Positions 60,613 to 64,000 of a stretch of 64,000 bases of DNA are shown piece after piece. A model generated the notes under the pieces. That model did not search any database. It was given only the letters and a program-made list of their open reading frames with translations, and was not told the DNA's origin. Position 1 is the stretch's first letter, and each line of letters starts with the position of its first letter. The position numbers were made by a program, and so were the translations under genes. Source of the stretch: Desulfonatronum lacustre DSM 10312 (lineage in GTDB: Bacteria > Desulfobacterota > Desulfovibrionia > Desulfovibrionales > Desulfonatronaceae); contig NZ_KI912608.1 of the NCBI RefSeq assembly GCF_000519265.1, forward strand, positions 2,015,213 through 2,079,212, written 5' to 3'.

Positions 60613-61173
60613 GTGACCCTCACCTACCCCAAAGCCGCAAAACTGTCCGTGGGCTACGACCCAAAAGAAGACCGCCTGTTCCTGATCTTTCATCTTCAGG
60701 ACGGCGGTTTTCGTAAGGCTTTTGTATCTAGACGCATACTCGGGGTCTTGCTTGGCCACATGAGCGAACAACTCGCATCAAGTCACCCCATGGCCGGATA
60801 TACGGCCCAAAGAGACGAGATGCTGCAAATGGAGCACGTGGCCTCTGTTTCAGTTCAAAGCAGCGAATCGAAATCAGACCCAGGCCAGATCAAAGCTCAA
60901 TCCCTCCCCACCGAGTTCCCAGGCAGTTTCTACGTCACCGACGCCCACGTTGAACTGCAACAAGACATGCTGGTTGTCGGCTTTTCCGGTGAATGGCTGA
61001 ATGATCCAAAAGCCCTGCCGGTTCCCATAGCCGCGTTAGGGCTTGGACGTTCAGAGGCTCATCGGGTACTACGGCTTTTACGGGACAAGGCTGATAGTGC
61101 TGGGTGGAATATGGAGATGCCTGCTCAGTGGTTGAAGCCGTTGGAGTATGGGAAGGCGTTGGGGGTGCATTGA
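60613..61173 (+). CDS. Unknown paralogous family, copy B (186 aa)
   Basis: GTG start in the same context as copy A (CCCCAGCGTGACCCTCACCT). The N- and C-terminal blocks are almost identical to copy A (GYDPKEDRLFLIFHLQDGGF; FSGEWLNDPKALPVPIAALG; LRDKADSAGWNMEMPAQWLK). The linker is shorter and has different composition (SSESKSDPGQIKAQS). Both copies lie directly after a GT41 plus methyltransferase unit, which suggests a shared role in that modification. Function unknown. Confidence 0.75.
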   Translation: MTLTYPKAAKLSVGYDPKEDRLFLIFHLQDGGFRKAFVSRRILGVLLGHMSEQLASSHPMAGYTAQRDEMLQMEHVASVSVQSSESKSDPGQIKAQSLPTEFPGSFYVTDAHVELQQDMLVVGFSGEWLNDPKALPVPIAALGLGRSEAHRVLRLLRDKADSAGWNMEMPAQWLKPLEYGKALGVH

Positions 61174-61239
61174 AGGGGAAGCCTTCTTGCCCCGGTTTTT
61201 TACTTGACGACCTGTACTCGTTCGAATACACACAAAGCC

Positions 61240-61536
61240 ATGTTCACGATCAAGCAGCTCCCAGAATTTGCAGATTGGTTGTTGCGTATTCGGGATACAG
61301 TGACCCGGTTGCGCCTAGCCAAGCGATTGGACAAAGCAGGGCGCGGCCTTCTGGGAGATGTAAAACCGGTTGGTGAAGGTGTATTTGAGATGCGCGAGGA
61401 CTTCGGGCCTGGCTGGCGCATGTACTATGTTCAACAGGGCTCGACGTTGATCGTGATGCTAGGCGGCGGCGACAAATCAACGCAAAAAGCAGACATCGCC
61501 AAGGCCATTGAGCTTGCTGCCAACCTAGAGGACTGA
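61240..61536 (+). CDS. HigB/RelE-superfamily addiction toxin
   Basis: 98 aa from MFTIKQLPEFADWLL. The fold pattern of phage-derived Gp49-like/HigB toxins is present: FADWLLRIRDTVTRLRLAKRLDKA, GDVKPVGEGVFEMREDFGPGWRMYYVQQG, then VMLGGGDKSTQKADIAKAIELA. These toxins act as ribosome-dependent mRNA interferases. The cognate antitoxin gene starts three bases later, in the toxin-first order. Confidence 0.9.
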   Translation: MFTIKQLPEFADWLLRIRDTVTRLRLAKRLDKAGRGLLGDVKPVGEGVFEMREDFGPGWRMYYVQQGSTLIVMLGGGDKSTQKADIAKAIELAANLED

Positions 61537-61539
61537 GCC

Positions 61540-61845
61540 ATGACCCAAAAGATCAGAATAGCGGACCTACCGGAGTTTGACATCACCGAGCACCTGGACA
61601 GCGAAGAAGCCATCGCTGCCTACCTGACCATGGTGATTGAAGAAAACGACCCTTCTGAACTGGCCCACGCGCTCGGCGTAGTGGCTCGGGCACGCGGCAT
61701 GACCCAAGTCGCCCGGGATGCTGGGCTGGGCCGAGAGGCGCTCTATAAAGCGTTACGTCCCAATGCTCATCCTCGCTTCGAGACAGTAACCAAAGTATGT
61801 TCGGCCCTCGGAGTAAAATTGGTGGCGCAGCCGATGCACACCTGA
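61540..61845 (+). CDS. HigA-type helix-turn-helix antitoxin
   Basis: 101 aa. The N-terminus IRIADLPEFDITEHLDSEEAIAAYL is followed by an XRE-like helix-turn-helix (MTQVARDAGLGREALYKALR) and VTKVCSALGVKLVAQP, the addiction-module antidote pattern. It neutralises the upstream toxin and probably represses the operon. Confidence 0.9.
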   Translation: MTQKIRIADLPEFDITEHLDSEEAIAAYLTMVIEENDPSELAHALGVVARARGMTQVARDAGLGREALYKALRPNAHPRFETVTKVCSALGVKLVAQPMHT

Positions 61846-61875
61846 AGCCAACTGCCCCAAAAGATCAAACTCAGT

Positions 61876-61914
61876 GAAAGGGAAGCCATCAAGTCAAGGC
61901 TTCCCTTTCTTTTT
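61876..61914 (+). terminator. Terminator-like hairpin, copy 1 of a repeated flank
   Basis: A perfect 12-bp stem GAAAGGGAAGCC / GGCTTCCCTTTC with a 10-base loop, then TTTTT. It follows the antitoxin gene. The surrounding 61867-61950 recurs at 63654-63730, each time directly before RAYT sequence, so it may also be part of that element. Confidence 0.88.
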
Positions 61915-61948
61915 GCCTACCACCTGAGAAAGCCAATCACCTTCGCCT

Positions 61949-62632
61949 TCCACCAAGCCCATCACCGAGCGTTACAAGCTGCTCTACGGCAAGGAATCCA
62001 GGATCATCCCCTGCCAGATCGACGACTTCCGCAACCGCCTGACCAGCCTCGGGGACTTTGTGAAGGACATCAAGCAGGGGTTCACCAAGGCCTACAACAA
62101 GCGCAAGAAACGCTGGGGGACGTTCTGGGGAGAGCGCTTCAAGAGCGTGATCGTCCAGGAAGGGGAAACGCTTGTGAACCTGCTGGCCTACGTGGACCTC
62201 AACCCAATCCGCGCCGGTATCGTGGACAAGCCCGAGGACTACCGCTGGAGCACCCTGGGCTACCTGGTGCAGCGCGGCAACAAGGACGGCCTGATCGATC
62301 TGAACCTGGGCATGCACGAATGGAACGAGTTCAATCCCACTGAGATTATTCGCAAATACCGTGAATTCGTCTACGAAACCGGAGCCATGGATGCAGGCAA
62401 AGGCAAGCGCCTTGATCCCGAACTGGTCAAGCAGGAACGCAAGAAAGGCTTCCGCCTCAGCCGAACAGACGTATTCCGCCACCGCTGCCGCTACTTCTCT
62501 GATTCCGGGATCATCGGGTCCAAAGAGTTCGTGGCCGAGGTGGATTCAAAGGATGAGAGGAGGTTTACGCCGGTTGGCGGGGTGGAGGGGGTGTACTCGA
62601 TGAAACGGCTTGCCGGTGCGGTTGGCGGGTAG
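61949..62632 (+). pseudogene. 5'-truncated RAYT (REP-associated tyrosine transposase)
   Basis: C-terminal ~two thirds of a Y1/HUH transposase of the RAYT type: ITERYKLLYGKESRIIP, FVKDIKQGFTKAYNKRKKRWGTFWGERFKS, NLLAYVDLNPIRAGIVDKPEDYRWST. The N-terminal part with the HUH metal site is missing; the frame starts abruptly at the repeated flank. A shorter frame from ATG 62060 is open but cannot encode an active enzyme. A relative with an intact N-terminus begins at 63814. Confidence 0.85.
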
Positions 62633-62679
62633 ACTGAAAGCCTTGCCTTGCACCAACCTCTGCCCTACGATCCGCACCC

Positions 62680-63630
62680 ATGAGCGAGATCAACAAGAAA
62701 CACGACACTTTCTTCCGGGAAACCATGAGCCACAAGGAGGTCGCCGCAGACTTCCTGGCCAACTACCTTCCGGCAAAGGTCTTGGAGCATATTCAGCTGG
62801 ACACGCTGACCATTACCAAAGACTCATTCGTAGACAAGAAGCAGGCCGAGCACTATTCCGATTTGCTCTACCAAGTCATGCTCAGCACCGGCCAGCCCGG
62901 ATTCATCTATTTCCTGTTCGAGCACAAAAGCTACCCGGATCGGTTCGTGGTACTCCAACTGCTCCGGTATATCATTGAAATATGGGAACTCTACCTCAAA
63001 CAGAACCCTCAAGCCAAAACCCTGCCCCTGATCATCCCGATCGTGGTCTACCACGGCAAACCCAAGGGCCAGGCCGTCCGACTTTCCGACCTGGTGGACA
63101 TTCCCGATCCGGAACTGTCCGCATATGTTCCAAACTTCGACCTCGCCTTCTACGACTTCTCCCCGGAAACCGACGAAGCCATCAAAGGCGCGATTCTCAA
63201 CAAACTGATTCTGCTCTGCCTCCAGGCCAAGAACACCCCGGGGGACGTCAAGAAGGTCTGGGAGATCATCGCCCTGGTGGTCCAAATGGACGAGAATGCA
63301 ACGTCCATGCACTGGCTGGAGAAGATTTTCCGATACGTGCTCACGGCTATGGACATTGAACCCGAAGAAATGCAAGATATGTTCATGAAAAGCCTTACAG
63401 AAAGGAAAGGAGGCATGTTTATGACTGTAGCTGAAAGACTTGAACTGCGTGGTGAGATTGCAGCAAGCACAAGAATTGTCCAGAGGCTCATCACAAAACG
63501 CTTCGGCAAAAGCATCACGGACATGGACGTTCAGGAACGCCTACGAAAGGCCACGCCCGAACAACTCGACCTTTGGGCCGAAAGAATCCTGGACGCCAAG
63601 AATGTTGACGAGGTGTTCAAGGACAACTGA
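62680..63630 (+). CDS. Rpn-family recombination-promoting nuclease
   Basis: 316 aa PD-(D/E)xK nuclease-like protein (PDDEXK/Rpn, formerly 'transposase_31'). Blocks: HDTFFRETMSHKEVAADFLANYLP, DLLYQVMLS...FIYFLFEHKSYPD (core E-x-K in FEHKS), LPLIIPIVVYHGKP, and the C-terminal region with ITKRFGKSITDMDVQERLRKATPEQLDLWAERIL. Members nick DNA and promote recA-independent exchange; many are toxic in excess. It lies between two RAYT sequences. Confidence 0.92.
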   Translation: MSEINKKHDTFFRETMSHKEVAADFLANYLPAKVLEHIQLDTLTITKDSFVDKKQAEHYSDLLYQVMLSTGQPGFIYFLFEHKSYPDRFVVLQLLRYIIEIWELYLKQNPQAKTLPLIIPIVVYHGKPKGQAVRLSDLVDIPDPELSAYVPNFDLAFYDFSPETDEAIKGAILNKLILLCLQAKNTPGDVKKVWEIIALVVQMDENATSMHWLEKIFRYVLTAMDIEPEEMQDMFMKSLTERKGGMFMTVAERLELRGEIAASTRIVQRLITKRFGKSITDMDVQERLRKATPEQLDLWAERILDAKNVDEVFKDN

Positions 63631-63660
63631 AGCCGGTTGGCCGATTTGACAGAACTCAGT

Positions 63661-63693
63661 GAAAGGGGAGCCATCAAGCTTCCCTTTCTTTTT
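63661..63693 (+). terminator. Terminator-like hairpin, copy 2 of the repeated flank
   Basis: An 11-bp stem GAAAGGGGAGC / GCTTCCCTTTC (one G-U pair) with a 6-base loop and TTTTT, after the Rpn gene. It lies within the repeated flank that precedes the RAYT start. Confidence 0.85.
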
Positions 63694-63813
63694 GCCTGTA
63701 ACCTGAGAAAGCCAATCACCTTCACCTTTCTTTCAAACCCTGCCCTTCTGCCGAACCGGCAATAACCCATCCTCTTCTGCTTCCCTTCTGAGAACGATCC
63801 CCTCATTTGCCTT

Positions 63814-64000
63814 GTGCGGGCCTTTGGTGGCCTTCCTGCCCGCCTGCTCAGCCCTGATCGGCCTTCCGTCTACCACGTCGTTTCCCGTACCACCTTACCC
63901 GGACTTCCCCTATCCGACGCCGACAAGGACCACCTGGTTCATCTGCTCCAGAAATTCGCCGGCATGTTCTTCGAGGACGTGCTGGGCTATTGCATGATGG
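63814..64000 (+). CDS. RAYT transposase, N-terminal part (runs off window)
   Basis: A GTG-start frame reading VRAFGGLPARLLSPDRPSVY then HVVSRTTLPGLPLSDADKDH and LVHLLQKFAGMFFEDVLGYC. This is the N-terminal region of Y1-type REP-associated transposases (YHVVSRT block, then the segment before the HUH motif). It is partial at the right edge. The 180 bp upstream hold the repeated flank and nothing else recognised. Confidence 0.8.
   Translation, partial: MRAFGGLPARLLSPDRPSVYHVVSRTTLPGLPLSDADKDHLVHLLQKFAGMFFEDVLGYCMM

Overview
The window looks like a chromosomal segment of a motile, GC-rich Gram-negative bacterium. It is most likely a member of the Desulfovibrionales (Desulfobacterota, formerly Deltaproteobacteria). 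The pointers are the motA - two motB-like genes - fliL - fliM - fliN - fliO - fliP - fliQ order, the RecD2-type helicase, and the general style of the proteins. The genus cannot be fixed from sequence alone.

Layout. (1) 1-10.2 kb, minus strand: a flagellar motor/export operon (motA, motB paralogue, motB, fliL, fliM, fliN, fliO, fliP, fliQ) followed by type II secretion genes gspC, gspD and the 5' part of gspE. (2) 10.3-23.4 kb, housekeeping: yggS, an aspartate aminotransferase, an NtrB/NtrC-like two-component pair, a vapBC module, recD2, an RlmM-like rRNA methyltransferase, thiD, hemC, an FmdB zinc ribbon, gmhA and an unknown gene. (3) 23.5-31.9 kb: a TolC-like channel, a coiled-coil membrane protein and a glycan cluster (GT2, GT4, a polytopic membrane protein, GT2, a DPM1-like GT2 and a DUF2304 protein). 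(4) 32.1-42.6 kb: a type I secretion operon (TolC, orphan HicB-like, unknown, two ABC exporters, HlyD/PrtE), then a cysteine-free subtilase and a small unknown. (5) 42.7-49.7 kb: an ABC-type O-polysaccharide system (GT+methyltransferase fusion, Wzt with sugar-binding domain, Wzm) and a divergent GT2-WsaF-like fusion. (6) 50.2-61.2 kb: a large acidic cysteine-free surface-layer-like protein with its own strong terminator, then SapC, then two glycosylation modules. Each module has an OGT/SPINDLY-type transferase, a methyltransferase and a member of an unknown paralogous family. (7) 61.2-64 kb: accessory DNA with a HigBA-type module, a 5'-truncated RAYT transposase, an Rpn-family nuclease and the start of a second RAYT.

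How it works together (inference). Regions 4-6 read as one surface-layer factory. The type I exporter would secrete the S-layer-like protein and the subtilase, which share a repeated 'NPDV' domain. Wzm/Wzt would export an O-polysaccharide that could anchor the layer. The OGT/methyltransferase modules would modify the surface protein or other targets. The arrangement recalls the Caulobacter rsaA and Campylobacter sap loci.

The most unusual feature is repetitive DNA. A CAA-rich nonamer (CAAACCCCA/CCCAACAAA type) joins the type I secretion genes. It supplies stop codons and Shine-Dalgarno-less leaders, and it recurs in frame inside the OGT-FkbM protein. Other arrays are inverted GAAATC hexamers, several heptamers, and an 11-copy GGTCA pentamer inside a coding region that could cause phase variation.
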